From NCBI RefSeq assembly GCF_023555375.1, contig NZ_JAJSEE010000001.1:186001-250000 (forward strand): 64,000 nucleotides of DNA. Reading direction: 5' to 3'. The translations under genes and the position numbers were made by a program. The notes beneath the pieces are model-generated. The model worked only from the letters and a program-made list of their open reading frames with translations, did not search any database and was not told the DNA's origin. This document shows positions 42,999 to 54,696 of the stretch, in pieces. Within the stretch, counting starts at the first letter, position 1. Every line of letters begins with the position of its first letter. Source of the stretch: Guyparkeria hydrothermalis. GTDB taxonomy: Bacteria; Pseudomonadota; Gammaproteobacteria; Halothiobacillales; Halothiobacillaceae.

Positions 42999-43990
42999 TC
43001 AGGTTTCCAGTCGTTTCAGCGTGGCCTCGATCAGCGCGGGCGGCAGATCGATACCACCGCGCACCACCAGGAGCTGCCCGGGACGAACCGGGGGCTCGGG
43101 CCATTTGACCGCATCCTTCTCGGTCATGACAACCGGACGACCGTCATCGAGCCAGGCGCGGGCCTGGGTCCGGGTGGGCGCGGCGTGATCGTCCAGGGGG
43201 TGCGCCTCGACCTCGACCCCCTCGGCCTCGAGCATGGCGAAGAATCGTTCGGGGTTGCCAATACCCGCCAGCGCGATCACCTCCCGGCCGGCGAGATCCG
43301 TGATCGGCCGCTCGGTCTGATCGAAGCGGTCGAGCAGCCCCTGGGGGCGAAAGTCGATCCGCCAGGCGGGCACACCATGCGCCCCCGCCCCATGGCGGGC
43401 CGGCTCGGCGCCGTTGACCAGCACCGCGTCCACTTCGTCCATCACCGCCGGCGACTCGCGCAGGGGCCCGGCCGGCAGGCACCAGCCGTTGCCCAGCCCT
43501 CGATGACCGTCGACCACCACCCATTCGATCGTCCGCGCGAGCCGGTGATGCTGCAGGCCATCGTCGCTGACGATCACGTCGACCTCGGGGTAACGGGCCT
43601 TGAGCTGCCTGGCCGCCTCGCGCCGGTAGGGGTGGACGACCACCGGGGCACCGGTGCGCTGATGGATCAGCCAGGGCTCGTCGCCGCAGCTGGACGGGTC
43701 GACTGCCTCGGCGAGGTCGACCGGCTCGATACCGACCTTCACGCCAAAGCCGCGGCTGATCACGCCCGGGGTGTGACCGGCCCGGCGCAGGGCCTCGACC
43801 AGCGCGATCACCACCGGCGTCTTGCCCGTGCCACCGACGGTGAGATTGCCCACCACGATCACGGGGCATTCGGGCTGACGGCCGGCCGCTTTCCGTCGGC
43901 GACGGGCCGCCTCGGCACAGACCAGCCAACCCAGCGGCCAGAACAGGCGGGCAAGCAGACCACGGCGCTGCCAGAAGGCGGGATAACGCA

Positions 43991-43991
<1 letters not shown>
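42999..43991 (-). CDS. lpxK: Tetraacyldisaccharide 4'-kinase
   Basis: LpxK phosphorylates the 4' position of lipid A disaccharide at the inner membrane. The 330-residue protein has an N-terminal membrane-associating segment (LLARLFWPLGWLVCAEAARRRR), the P-loop GNLTVGGTGKTPVVIALVEA (about residues 48-68), VISRGFG, the VIVSDDGLQHHRLARTIE catalytic region and VVMTEKDAVKWPE. The gene shares one base with the msbA stop, so transporter and kinase are coupled, as in E. coli. Confidence 0.95.
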
Positions 43992-45783
<1,792 letters not shown>

Positions 45784-45787
<4 letters not shown>

Positions 45788-46185
45788 CGTGGTGGCGTCG
45801 TCCCCATGCCGATCTTGTCGATGCCGGCGCGGCGGGCCTGATCCAGCACCGTGACCACCCGCTGGTTGACCACCTGGGCATCCGCCCAGAGCACCACCGG
45901 TCGGCCGTCGTCGGCAATCTCGGCCAAGACGCCGCCAAGCTCCTGCTCGGAAACACGGCGGCCGTCGACGGCGATCTCGCCGCGGGCGTCGAGTTCGATC
46001 ACGTGATTCTCCAGTTCGGCCCGCTCGCTGCTGCCCGACTCGGACACCGGCAGGTCCACCTTGAGGGCGCGGTCATGCACGAAGGTGGTGGTCAGCATGA
46101 AGAAGATCAACAGCATGAAGACCACGTCGATCAACGGGATCAGGTTGAGCTCGAGCGGTTCGCGAGCACGCTGCCGAAAGTTCAT
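45784..46185 (-). CDS. exbD: Biopolymer transport protein ExbD/TolR family
   Basis: This 133-residue protein is the small subunit of a proton-driven motor. It has one membrane helix (LIPLIDVVFMLLIFFMLTTTFV) whose Asp is the proton-carrying residue of the family, and then a periplasmic domain ending near the C-terminus. With ExbB and no TonB gene nearby it may serve a TonB, Tol or Pal-like partner elsewhere. In many gammaproteobacteria an exbB-exbD pair heads the msbA-lpxK operon, as here. It overlaps its neighbours by four bases on both sides. Confidence 0.92.
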
Positions 46186-46814
46186 GCCGCCTGCCTCCGT
46201 CCCAGGCCGGCCGGGTGGATCAGGTCGACCAGACGGATGGCCTCGGCCTCCATGTCGATGACCAGTTCGTCGATCAGCCCGCGGAAGTAGCGATGGAAGA
46301 TGAACGCCGGCACGGCGACCATGATGCCTGCGGCGGTGGTGATCAGCGCCTTGGCGATCCCGCCGGCGAGGAGCTCGGGCGCCACCGCGCCGGCGCCGCT
46401 GTGCGCGGTGATCGCCTGGAACACGTCGATGATGCCGATCACCGTGCCCAGCAGGCCGAGCAGCGGCGAGATCAGCGCGATCGTACCCAGCGTGTTCAGG
46501 TATCGCTCCATCTGGTGGGCGACGTGACGGCCGGCATCCTCGATGCGCACGCGCATGCTGTCGGCCGAATGACTGCCCGCCAGCCCGGCGGCGAGGATGC
46601 GCCCGAGCGGCGAGACCCGGGAGAGCTCGTCCAGTCGCGCCGCGGTGATCCCGCCGTGGCCCTGCCAGGAACGGACCATCTCGACCGGGTCGCCCGCCAT
46701 GATGCGCCCGCGACGCAGGGTGTAGAGACGCTCGAAGATGATTGCCATGGCAATCACCGAGGCAATGATGATGGGCAGCATCATGCCACCACCGGCCAGA
46801 ACGAGATCAAGCAT
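46182..46814 (-). CDS. exbB: ExbB/TolQ/MotA-family proton channel protein
   Basis: The 210-residue protein has three membrane helices: GGGMMLPIIIASVIAMAIIF near the N-terminus, LGTIALISPLLGLLGTVIGI, and LITTAAGIMVAVPAFIFHRYF. A cytoplasmic part lies between helices 1 and 2. The LLGLLGTVIGIIDVF and GIAKALITTAAG motifs are the family signatures. AAGGAC precedes the ATG at 46812-46814. It is the first gene of the operon running to kdsB. Confidence 0.93.
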   Translation of the reverse strand: MLDLVLAGGGMMLPIIIASVIAMAIIFERLYTLRRGRIMAGDPVEMVRSWQGHGGITAARLDELSRVSPLGRILAAGLAGSHSADSMRVRIEDAGRHVAHQMERYLNTLGTIALISPLLGLLGTVIGIIDVFQAITAHSGAGAVAPELLAGGIAKALITTAAGIMVAVPAFIFHRYFRGLIDELVIDMEAEAIRLVDLIHPAGLGRRQAA

Positions 46815-46912
46815 GTTCGTGGTAGGTCCTTGTCCGTGGAGTGATGGGTTCGGGTTGGCGCAACCGGTTCGGTCCCGCTCGAGCGACTGCCGTGGTGGTC
46901 ACGCCGGGCGTG

Positions 46913-48616
46913 TCAGAACGGCGTGATCCGCTTGCCCTCGGGCCAGCGCACGCGGTAGCCGAAGTCGATCTGCCAGGGCTCGTCGGGTGCCAGCTCACGC
47001 TGATAGGCCCACACCCCCTTCTGGTCGTCGAAGGCGCGCTCGGCGGGCGTGTCGGTATCTGCCAGTGCCTCGACGACGATGTCGGCATCGAGCGGTGTCG
47101 GCATCCGCATCAGCACGGTCACCGGCACGGCCTCGCCATGACGGCTGGTCACCGTGACCTGGCGACGGCGCTCGATCTGGTGGACTTTGCCGATCAGGCC
47201 GTGACCGGCGCGTTCGTCCGGTGGGGCCTGGTAGTCGACCACCAGCCGGGGATCGACGCCGAAACTCAACTCCACCGGCTCGTCCGGCTGAAGCGCCGGG
47301 CGCGAGGTACTGGCCTGCTGCTGACCGTCGCGATGTATCTCCCAGCGGCCGGCCGGAAGCGGGTTGACGATGCTCGGCACGAAGCGGGCGACCACCACGG
47401 CATCCCGACTTTGCTGCGGGGCAACGCGGAGTGCCATCGTGGCATCCAGGCCCTGGTCGAGCACGGCCAGGCTCACCCCGCCCTCACCGCTGGGAATGGC
47501 GGCGGGCTTGTTCACCGCGATACTCGTGGCAAAGCCGGTCTCGTCCTCGACCCGTGCCGCCTCCGCCATGCCGGCGACATCGGCACGCATCAGCGAGCTC
47601 TTGGCCAGGGGTTGCACCGGGGCGCCATCCTCCGGGTCGACAAAGCCGATCGTCAACGGCAGGAGTTCCGGTACCGGGTAGAAGCGACGCTGATCGCTGG
47701 TCACGAGCGTCATCGGCACCGCCGGCCAGTCCTCGCCGGTCTGTTGATGCACCCGGGCCGTCATCCGCCAGTCAATGCGGCGCTCGGCGGTATCCAGCCG
47801 GGCGCGGTAGATCGGCTCCCAGCCGGCATTGGCGACCCGGTAAGCCAGGTGCAGGGCCTCGTCGCCCGGCTCCAGGTCCGTTCCGTTCAGGGCAATCCCG
47901 ACCTGCCAGCCGGGGGGCTGGCCCGCCAATTCGTCGAGGGCGGCCTGCAGGGCGTCGACGTCCTCGTCGATCCGGGCCTGACGCTCGAGCAGGGCTTGCC
48001 GTTCTTCGCTCAGCCGCGACATCAACGTGTCGACCGCGCCGTTTTCCTTCCAGAGTCCGGCGATCTCGCCGTCTTCCGGCACGAGCGCCGCGAGCTGGTC
48101 ACGGGCGATCCGCCGGCGCAGGCTGTTTTCCTCGAGCTCGACGGCCACGACCCGCGCGTCGGCGCGCACCTCCTCGAGCCGTTCGGACAGTCGTTGGTAG
48201 CGCGGTGTCTCTCGCACCACCTCGCGCTCGAGGCGGATGCCCGACTCGGTATCGACCCGCGGCCCCTGCACCCGGAGGCTGTCGCCGTCGAGATCGGCCG
48301 GCAGGCCACCGATCCAGAGCCGCCCACCCTGCTCGGCCGGATCTCGACGCAACAGCGAGGCATCGGTCCGGTCGAGGTTGGCCAGCGATTCGGCGGTCAG
48401 CGACCGGCTTACCCAGGCACCCGCCGGGGCGACCGTCAGCTGGTCGATGCCCATCGCGTGGTCGTCAACCGACTCGATCAGGGCATCGACCTCCGGCGAG
48501 GCGGCCTGCAGACCGCCCGCCCAGCCGAGCCACGAGGCGCTGCAGGCCAGCAACAAGGCGCCGGCCCGCCGCCGGGCCGGGACACAAAGCCGACCAGCGA
48601 CTGCCCGATCAGCCAT
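46913..48616 (-). CDS. Exported DUF4139 (MuiA-like) protein
   Basis: From the ATG at 48614-48616 the product is 567 residues with a signal peptide (RRAGALLLACSASWLGWAGGLQA, cleavage near residue 37). The N-terminal region is beta-rich, followed by an alpha-helical coiled-coil-like stretch (about residues 140-250, QRLSERLEEVRADARVVAVE). The C-terminal half matches the DUF4139 region of mucoidy inhibitor MuiA-type proteins (WEPIYRARLDTAERRIDW, VTSDQRRFYPVPELLPL). The role is unknown; a periplasmic place is inferred. The start overlaps the 3' end of the DAHP synthase gene by eight bases. An open frame extends upstream but is antisense-like and unsupported. Confidence 0.8.
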   Translation of the reverse strand: MADRAVAGRLCVPARRRAGALLLACSASWLGWAGGLQAASPEVDALIESVDDHAMGIDQLTVAPAGAWVSRSLTAESLANLDRTDASLLRRDPAEQGGRLWIGGLPADLDGDSLRVQGPRVDTESGIRLEREVVRETPRYQRLSERLEEVRADARVVAVELEENSLRRRIARDQLAALVPEDGEIAGLWKENGAVDTLMSRLSEERQALLERQARIDEDVDALQAALDELAGQPPGWQVGIALNGTDLEPGDEALHLAYRVANAGWEPIYRARLDTAERRIDWRMTARVHQQTGEDWPAVPMTLVTSDQRRFYPVPELLPLTIGFVDPEDGAPVQPLAKSSLMRADVAGMAEAARVEDETGFATSIAVNKPAAIPSGEGGVSLAVLDQGLDATMALRVAPQQSRDAVVVARFVPSIVNPLPAGRWEIHRDGQQQASTSRPALQPDEPVELSFGVDPRLVVDYQAPPDERAGHGLIGKVHQIERRRQVTVTSRHGEAVPVTVLMRMPTPLDADIVVEALADTDTPAERAFDDQKGVWAYQRELAPDEPWQIDFGYRVRWPEGKRITPF

Positions 48617-49697
48617 GTTCCGGCAGCTCGTCGAGCACGCCGCCGCCGGCACGACGGATGCGCACCGCCTCGGCCAGACGGTGGATGACCGCGCGGCTGT
48701 CGTCCCAGCCGATACAGGCATCGGTGATGCTCTGGCCGTAGTGGAGCGGCTTGCCCGGCACCACGTCTTGGCGACCGGCGACCAGGTGGCTCTCGATCAT
48801 GGCGCCGACGATGCCGGCGTTACCACCGGCAATCTGACCGGCGACGTCCTCGGCCACCTGGATCTGGCGGGCATGCTGCTTCTGGCTGTTGGCATGCGAG
48901 AAATCGATCATCAGCCGTTCGGGCATCTCGGTCTGACGCAGTTGCTCGAGCGCCTCGCTGACGCTCGCCGCGTCGTAGTTGGTGCTGCGCCCGCCGCGCA
49001 GGATGATGTGGCAGTCCGGATTGCCGCTGGTCGCAAAGATCGCCGAACGGCCGGCCTTGGTCACCGACAGGAAGTGGTGCGGGCGCGCGGAGGCGCGAAT
49101 CGCGTCGATGGCCACCCGTAGGCCACCATCGGTGCCGTTCTTGAAGCCGACCGGGCAGGACAGCCCCGAGGCCAGCTCGCGGTGAACCTGCGACTCGGTG
49201 GTCCGCGCGCCGATCGCGCCCCAGCTGATCGAATCGGAGATGTACTGCGGGCTGATCAGGTCGAGGTATTCGGTGGCAGTGGGCACGCCCATGTCGGCCA
49301 GGTCGACCAGCAGGTGGCGCGCCACGCCCAGGCCCTTGTTGATGTTGAAGCTGCCGTCGAGGTCCGGATCGTTAATCAGGCCCTTCCAGCCGACGGTGGT
49401 GCGCGGCTTCTCGAAGTAGACCCGCATCACCAGGAAGACGTCTTCCTTGACCTCGTCGGCCAGCTCGCGCAGGCGGGCGGCGTAGTCGCGCGCGGCATCC
49501 ACGTCGTGGATCGAGCACGGCCCCATCACCACCATCAGCCGGTCGTCGCGGCGATCGAGAATGTTCTGGATGGTCCGGCGCGCGTGGGCCACCGTCTCCG
49601 CGCCCTGTTCCGAGAGCACGTACTCGGCCCGGAAGACCTCGGGCGGGGTCAGCTGGTGGATCTCCTCGATACGCAGGTCGTCGGTCTGTACGGTCAT
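48609..49697 (-). CDS. aroG: 3-deoxy-7-phosphoheptulonate (DAHP) synthase, class I
   Basis: This enzyme joins phosphoenolpyruvate and erythrose 4-phosphate, the first step of aromatic amino acid synthesis. The 362-residue protein is of the AroF/G/H type: MVVMGPCSIHDVDAARDYAA, MRVYFEKPRTTVGWKGLIND, WGAIGARTTESQVHRELASG, VGFKNGTDG, IDFSHANSQKQH, and ESHLVAGRQDV near the C-terminus. The isoform (Tyr-, Phe- or Trp-sensitive) cannot be told from this alone, so the symbol is by type. It begins with ATG at 49695-49697. Confidence 0.93.
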   Translation of the reverse strand: MTVQTDDLRIEEIHQLTPPEVFRAEYVLSEQGAETVAHARRTIQNILDRRDDRLMVVMGPCSIHDVDAARDYAARLRELADEVKEDVFLVMRVYFEKPRTTVGWKGLINDPDLDGSFNINKGLGVARHLLVDLADMGVPTATEYLDLISPQYISDSISWGAIGARTTESQVHRELASGLSCPVGFKNGTDGGLRVAIDAIRASARPHHFLSVTKAGRSAIFATSGNPDCHIILRGGRSTNYDAASVSEALEQLRQTEMPERLMIDFSHANSQKQHARQIQVAEDVAGQIAGGNAGIVGAMIESHLVAGRQDVVPGKPLHYGQSITDACIGWDDSRAVIHRLAEAVRIRRAGGGVLDELPEHG

Positions 49698-49804
49698 CTT
49701 CGCTCAACTATTGGCTATGGGCGCCCGGACGGTACACCGGGCGGAGATTCAGGGTCTCCATGGTAAAGGCCAAGCGCGATTTGCGCCATGGGCGCGCGAC
49801 CAAC

Positions 49805-50653
49805 TTACTGGCCGCCGGAGAACACCGTCGGACGATGCAGCTGCCGGACGGGAAAGCGCTCGCGTAGCCCGGCAAGCCAGGGGTAGTCGAACCGGGCGAA
49901 TCGCAGGCAATCGGCCTGCTCCTCGGCATCCTCCAGTACCCGCCCCCAGGGGTCGACGATCAGGCTGTGCCCGTAGGTCTCGCGCCCGTCGGCGTGACGT
50001 CCGACCTGGGCGGCGGCCACCATCCAGGCGCTGTTCTCGATCGCCCGGGCGCGTAAAAGCACGTGCCAGTGCGCCTGGCCGGTGGCCCGGGTGAAGGCCG
50101 ACGGCAGGCAGAACCAGTCGGCGCCGGCATCGGCGAGCTGGGCAAATTGCTCGGGGAACCGCAGGTCGAAGCAGGTCGCCATCCCGAGGCGGCCGGCCGG
50201 CGTGTCCACGACCACGGGCCGGTCGCCGGCGACGAAGGTGTTCGATTCGCGGTAGCTCTCGCCGTCCGGCAGCACCACGTCGAACAGGTGGATCTTGTCA
50301 TAGTGGGTGACAATCCGGCCCGCCGCGTCGATCACGAGGCTGCGCGAGGCGACGCGATCCACCTCGGCCGGCTCGTCGGGGACGAACGGCAGGGTGCCGG
50401 CCACCAGCCAGACGCCGTGACGCGCCGCCCAGGTCGCGAGATCGTCGACCGCGCTCGGGGTGTCCGCCCGCGCCATGCGGACCAACTCGCGCGGGTCGGC
50501 CGGCATCGCCAGGAGGTTCTCCGGCAGCACCAGCACGCTTGCGCCGCCCTCGCCCGCCCGGGCAATCAATGCCTCGACCACGGGGCGATTGGCAGCCCAG
50601 TCGGCCCGGCCATTGAGCTGGGCGACCGCGACGGTCGGTGTCGTTTCGCTCAT
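49805..50653 (-). CDS. Nitrilase-family carbon-nitrogen hydrolase (Nit2-like omega-amidase)
   Basis: The 282-residue protein has the full catalytic triad of the nitrilase superfamily: Glu in VLVLPENLLA (about residue 44), Lys in THYDKIHLFDV (about 118) and Cys in MATCFDLRFPEQFA (about 155). WHVLLRARAIEN and the closing DPWGRVLEDAEEQAD fit Nit1/Nit2 members, which deamidate deaminated glutathione or omega-amides. The ATG at 50651-50653 overlaps the yhdP stop (ATGA). A much longer frame upstream is yhdP read out of phase. Confidence 0.9.
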   Translation of the reverse strand: MSETTPTVAVAQLNGRADWAANRPVVEALIARAGEGGASVLVLPENLLAMPADPRELVRMARADTPSAVDDLATWAARHGVWLVAGTLPFVPDEPAEVDRVASRSLVIDAAGRIVTHYDKIHLFDVVLPDGESYRESNTFVAGDRPVVVDTPAGRLGMATCFDLRFPEQFAQLADAGADWFCLPSAFTRATGQAHWHVLLRARAIENSAWMVAAAQVGRHADGRETYGHSLIVDPWGRVLEDAEEQADCLRFARFDYPWLAGLRERFPVRQLHRPTVFSGGQ

Positions 50654-53600
50654 TGGGCCTCTCCTCTCGTCACCACGGGCTCGTCGAACGATCCCCCGAT
50701 ATGGTAGGTGACCGATGGCTCCGGGGCCTGGTCGAGTTGCCGGAAGGTCTCCTGCAAGGCCAGTACCGCTCCGCCGACCAGCGGGCCGCCGGCGACCGTG
50801 CCGATCAGGGGCAGGAGCATGCCGAAATCGGCGTAGATGCGCGCGGTCAGATCCAGGCGCCGCTCGACCAGCTGGAGCTCGCCGTCGATCAGGGCGCTCA
50901 GCGACGGGTTGGTCAGCTCGAGCGGATCGACCATCAGTCGCCCGCGATCCAGGCGCCACTGCCCGGCGAGCGTCTCGAAATACAGCCCCTCCTTGGTCAC
51001 GTCGCGGAAATCGAGACGCAACCGGTCGGTCAGCGCCCCCAGGCTCATCAAACCCACCAGGCGGCCGGCGCCCGGGTCGATGCGCTTCAACTGCCCCTCG
51101 GACAACAGGAATCGACCGTTGCCGGCCGCCCGACCGACAAAGAAGCTCGTCGGACTGCCCGGCCAGGCGATGGTGAGCTGCCCCTCCTCGACCTCGCCGC
51201 CCTGGATGGGCGAATCGCCGTTGATCGCCTCGATCGCGCCCCCCAGGTCGGTGCCGTCGATGGCCAGCGACAGCCGCGTGCGCTGCCCCTTCGGCCCCTC
51301 GCTGACCCCGTCCTCCACGCGACCACTGCCGGAAACGCTCAGGCTCGGCGTCGGTTGCCAGTCCACGTCCTCGATCCGGTAATGCGCGTTCTCCGGCAGG
51401 GATTCGACGCGCAACCGGCCCAGCGCGAGCTCGTCGACCGTCAGGGCATCGACTACCAGGCTGGCCGCGGGCAGCGTTGCCAGGTCCCAGGCCTGCGGGG
51501 GAGCGGGGTCCCGATCGGCCGGGCTCGCCTCGCGATGCAGCCGCAGGCGGTCGAACTGCCCCTCCAGCCGGCCGGTCGACGGCCCCGCGGCGAACCGCAG
51601 CTCGCCCCGGTTCTCCTCGCCGGAAACGCCCAGCCACCAACCGTCGCCCCGGGTCGCCCAGCCGGCCGTGACCCCATCGAGCCACCAGTCACCGAGACGA
51701 AGTCGATCGATGCGGGCATCCACCCACCAGGACTCGCCCTCGCTCCCCGAGGTGGCGCCCGCGCCGTTCGAGGCAATCGACCCCCACCAGTCAAGCCAGG
51801 GATCGAGTGCCAGCTCGCCGAGGGTCACGCCGACGCGATGAGGCGCCGAGTCACCCTCGCCACCCGGAATCCCGTCCAGCGCCCGGTTGCCGATCCGGCT
51901 CTCGGCCAGCGCCCCGTTGTCGCCGAAGGCCAGTTCCGCACGCCAGGTCTGCGGGCCGTCAAGTCGGGCCGAGAGCGTCCGCAACCCGCCGTTGCGCACC
52001 GACATGTCGACGCTCAGCGGCCAGCTGATCGGGGCCGGCTTTGCCAGCGGCTCGGGCAGGCGGCTCTGCCAGCCCACCAATCCGGTCTCCACGCCGATCT
52101 CGACACCGCCCTCGCCGTGCGGCACGTCGACACGCACGCCCACGTCCGTCTCGCCCTCGAGGGAGGCAATCAGGGCCTCGGCCACCGGCGTCTGGCCCGC
52201 CTGGCCCAGCACCGAGGCAAGGCCCGTCGGCGTGAAACGGGTGGTTGCTCGGACACGGGTCGCCGCCCGGTCGGGCGCCCGATCGACCCGGGCATGGAAA
52301 GGCTTGCCGAGAAAACGTCCTTCGAGGGCATCGGCGGAGAAACGGGTATCGGCAAAGCGTAACGGCCCGCTGACGTCCTTGAACACGAAGCGCCCGTCGG
52401 CCACCGCCAATTGATGACCGGCGAACCGATAGGAACCGCTTGCCGTGGGTGGTGGAGCCCCCTTGGTCAGACCGATCAGCACGTCGAGGGTGAATTGGCC
52501 GTCACCACGCCCGGACACCCCCGCCAGGGCCCCGGCATCGATCAACGGCGTCTGGCCGAGCCCCTCGAGCAGTGCGTCGATCGCGACCGGCCGATCGACG
52601 GCGATCTGCAACTTGGGCGCATCGAGGTCGAAGATGCTCACGCGCGAATCGCCGACCGGCACCGGGCCGACATGGCCCTGCTCGACGTCGACGTGATACT
52701 GCTCGTTGATGAACGCCATGCTGCCGTCGGCCCCCGTGAGCGCGGGCCAGCCCGGGCGGTACGGCAAGGTCACGTCGTGGTAGTCGAAGACGATCGAGAA
52801 GTAGCCTCCGCCGTCGGTAAACGGCGCGCGGGCGGGATCGCCATGAAAGATGAAACGCCCCGCATCGACCCGGCCCTGCGCCCCCTCGCCTTCCAGCGCG
52901 GCATCCAGCCAGTCGAGCGTCCCCGGACCGATCACGTGTCGCGGCAGGTACCCCGGCGCCTGGCGCGTGTCATCAACGGAAAAGCCGCTGTCGATGCCGA
53001 GATACCCCGGCCGGTCACCCGCCGCCTGGCGGTAGAAGAATCGCCCGGCCACGTCCAGTCCCGGCGATTCGAGCACCAGGTTCGGACTGTAGAGCGCCAA
53101 GCCGGGGGCGGTCTGGTCCACGCCGCCAGTCCCCGCGATTCGGTCGAACCAGTAGAGATCCCCCTGCAGGCGATCGATGCCCACCGGCTCGCGGAACATG
53201 CCGGGCACGGCCAGGATGAGGTCCTGCTGATCGACGCGGGCGAGCCAGCCGCCCGGCTGGCGATACAGGGTCAGGTCGGCGCCGCCGCGCCCCGCACGGG
53301 TGCCGATGACCGGGCGCAGCGGCACGCCGGTGGTGTTGCCGAAGCCGGCGAGATCGAGAAAGCCCTCGACCAGCTCGCCGTCGAGAAACCGCAGGCGCAC
53401 GTCGCGGGCCTGGCCGCGCGGCACGTTCTGGTCGAGCAGTTCGAGGAAATCGGTCGGCAATGGCGCGGCGGCCAGCCAGACGGCCAGGTGGCCAAGGTCG
53501 GCGTGGTCCGTGGCGAACAGGAGCTCGTCGCCGATCGCGCGCAGGCGCACGAACTCGGTCGGCAACGGCTCTTCGCGCGAGGGGCGCAGCTTGACGTTCT

Positions 53601-54630
53601 CGGCATCGAGGTGCCAGCCGTCGGCATCGCGCGCCCAGGCAAGCGTGGCCGAGACGCGATCTAGCGACGCCTGACGGGCATCGTCCTCGCCCAGCAGGTG
53701 CTCACGTGTCACGGCCAGATCGCGCACGTCCGCCTGCACGGTAAGTTCGGTCAGGCGCATCTCGCGCCACTCCAGCCACAACCGGCCCTCCAGGCGGCCC
53801 GAGTCGATGCGGGGCATGCCCACCTCGCAGCGGGCCGGGTTGCCATCCCCCGGACAGCCGCCCAGCGTGCGCCGCACGGTGGGGCCCCCGTATCGATCCA
53901 GCCGTCGCTGCACCGCGGGCAGCTCCCAACCGGTCACCTGCAGGAACAGCGAGACCTCGCTCTGCTCGCCGAAGCGCCCCTCGCCGGCAAAGCGCATGGG
54001 CTTGTCACCGATCCCGCCGAGCCTGGCATTGCCGGAGGCGCGCCAGTGCTCGCGGTCGAGCTCGGCGGCCAGGCTGAAGGTCAGGCGATCACCGCGGCCG
54101 GTCGGATCGCGGAATTCGACCACCGCGTCGCGCACCGACAGGTGCCCGAGTCGCGCCAGCTGGTCCTCCACCTCTGACCAGGAGACCCGCTGGGCGGTCA
54201 CGCCGGCGCGTCCCTCGAGCGAGAGGTCGGCCACCGACCAGCCCTCGCGGTCGCGAATCAGGGTGAATCGGGGGGCATCGAGGGTGATCTTGTCGGCGAC
54301 CAGGCGCCATTCGGTCAGGCTGCGCCACCAGGAAAGCCCCAGGCTCAGGGCATCGGCACGCGGCCCGGCGTCGATGCGCACGTCGCGAAAGATCACCTGC
54401 GGCTGATAGCCCTGCCAGCGCAGGTCGAGCGAACCGAAGCGCACCGGCACGTCGAGCGCTTCGCTGACCATCGCCTCGAAATCGGGCTGGTAGCGTTCCA
54501 CCCAGGGCAGCAGCGCCCGGGAAACGGCACTGATCGCCGCGACCAGCACCAGCAGCACGGCGCCCACCATCAACAGGCGACGGAACGCCAGGCGAATCCG
54601 ACGTTCCCGTTGTGCGCTGCTTGTCTCCAT
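50650..54630 (-). CDS. yhdP: YhdP-family AsmA-like envelope protein
   Basis: YhdP belongs to the bridge-like AsmA proteins thought to move phospholipid between inner and outer membranes. From the ATG at 54628-54630 the product is 1326 residues. It has one N-terminal membrane anchor (LLMVGAVLLVLVAAISAVSRALL) and then a very long beta-rich periplasmic body, ending with the AsmA-type C-terminal pattern (FRDVTKEGLYFETLAGQWRL and FGMLLPLIGTVAGGPLVGGA). An upstream ATG at 54688-54690, six bases after rng, adds 20 residues and is an alternative start; neither has a strong ribosome binding site. It is co-transcribed with rng and the nitrilase gene. Confidence 0.9.
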   Translation of the reverse strand: METSSAQRERRIRLAFRRLLMVGAVLLVLVAAISAVSRALLPWVERYQPDFEAMVSEALDVPVRFGSLDLRWQGYQPQVIFRDVRIDAGPRADALSLGLSWWRSLTEWRLVADKITLDAPRFTLIRDREGWSVADLSLEGRAGVTAQRVSWSEVEDQLARLGHLSVRDAVVEFRDPTGRGDRLTFSLAAELDREHWRASGNARLGGIGDKPMRFAGEGRFGEQSEVSLFLQVTGWELPAVQRRLDRYGGPTVRRTLGGCPGDGNPARCEVGMPRIDSGRLEGRLWLEWREMRLTELTVQADVRDLAVTREHLLGEDDARQASLDRVSATLAWARDADGWHLDAENVKLRPSREEPLPTEFVRLRAIGDELLFATDHADLGHLAVWLAAAPLPTDFLELLDQNVPRGQARDVRLRFLDGELVEGFLDLAGFGNTTGVPLRPVIGTRAGRGGADLTLYRQPGGWLARVDQQDLILAVPGMFREPVGIDRLQGDLYWFDRIAGTGGVDQTAPGLALYSPNLVLESPGLDVAGRFFYRQAAGDRPGYLGIDSGFSVDDTRQAPGYLPRHVIGPGTLDWLDAALEGEGAQGRVDAGRFIFHGDPARAPFTDGGGYFSIVFDYHDVTLPYRPGWPALTGADGSMAFINEQYHVDVEQGHVGPVPVGDSRVSIFDLDAPKLQIAVDRPVAIDALLEGLGQTPLIDAGALAGVSGRGDGQFTLDVLIGLTKGAPPPTASGSYRFAGHQLAVADGRFVFKDVSGPLRFADTRFSADALEGRFLGKPFHARVDRAPDRAATRVRATTRFTPTGLASVLGQAGQTPVAEALIASLEGETDVGVRVDVPHGEGGVEIGVETGLVGWQSRLPEPLAKPAPISWPLSVDMSVRNGGLRTLSARLDGPQTWRAELAFGDNGALAESRIGNRALDGIPGGEGDSAPHRVGVTLGELALDPWLDWWGSIASNGAGATSGSEGESWWVDARIDRLRLGDWWLDGVTAGWATRGDGWWLGVSGEENRGELRFAAGPSTGRLEGQFDRLRLHREASPADRDPAPPQAWDLATLPAASLVVDALTVDELALGRLRVESLPENAHYRIEDVDWQPTPSLSVSGSGRVEDGVSEGPKGQRTRLSLAIDGTDLGGAIEAINGDSPIQGGEVEEGQLTIAWPGSPTSFFVGRAAGNGRFLLSEGQLKRIDPGAGRLVGLMSLGALTDRLRLDFRDVTKEGLYFETLAGQWRLDRGRLMVDPLELTNPSLSALIDGELQLVERRLDLTARIYADFGMLLPLIGTVAGGPLVGGAVLALQETFRQLDQAPEPSVTYHIGGSFDEPVVTRGEAQ

Positions 54631-54696
54631 TAACTGGCCACTCCGCGTACCTCCGCCAGCCCGCCGATTGCCGACCAGCCGGTCGGCCATGTCCGA

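Noticed and set aside
49805-51685. Long N-terminal extension of the nitrilase-family gene
   Set aside because: The extension is yhdP read in another frame; the family start is the ATG at 50653, overlapping the yhdP stop.
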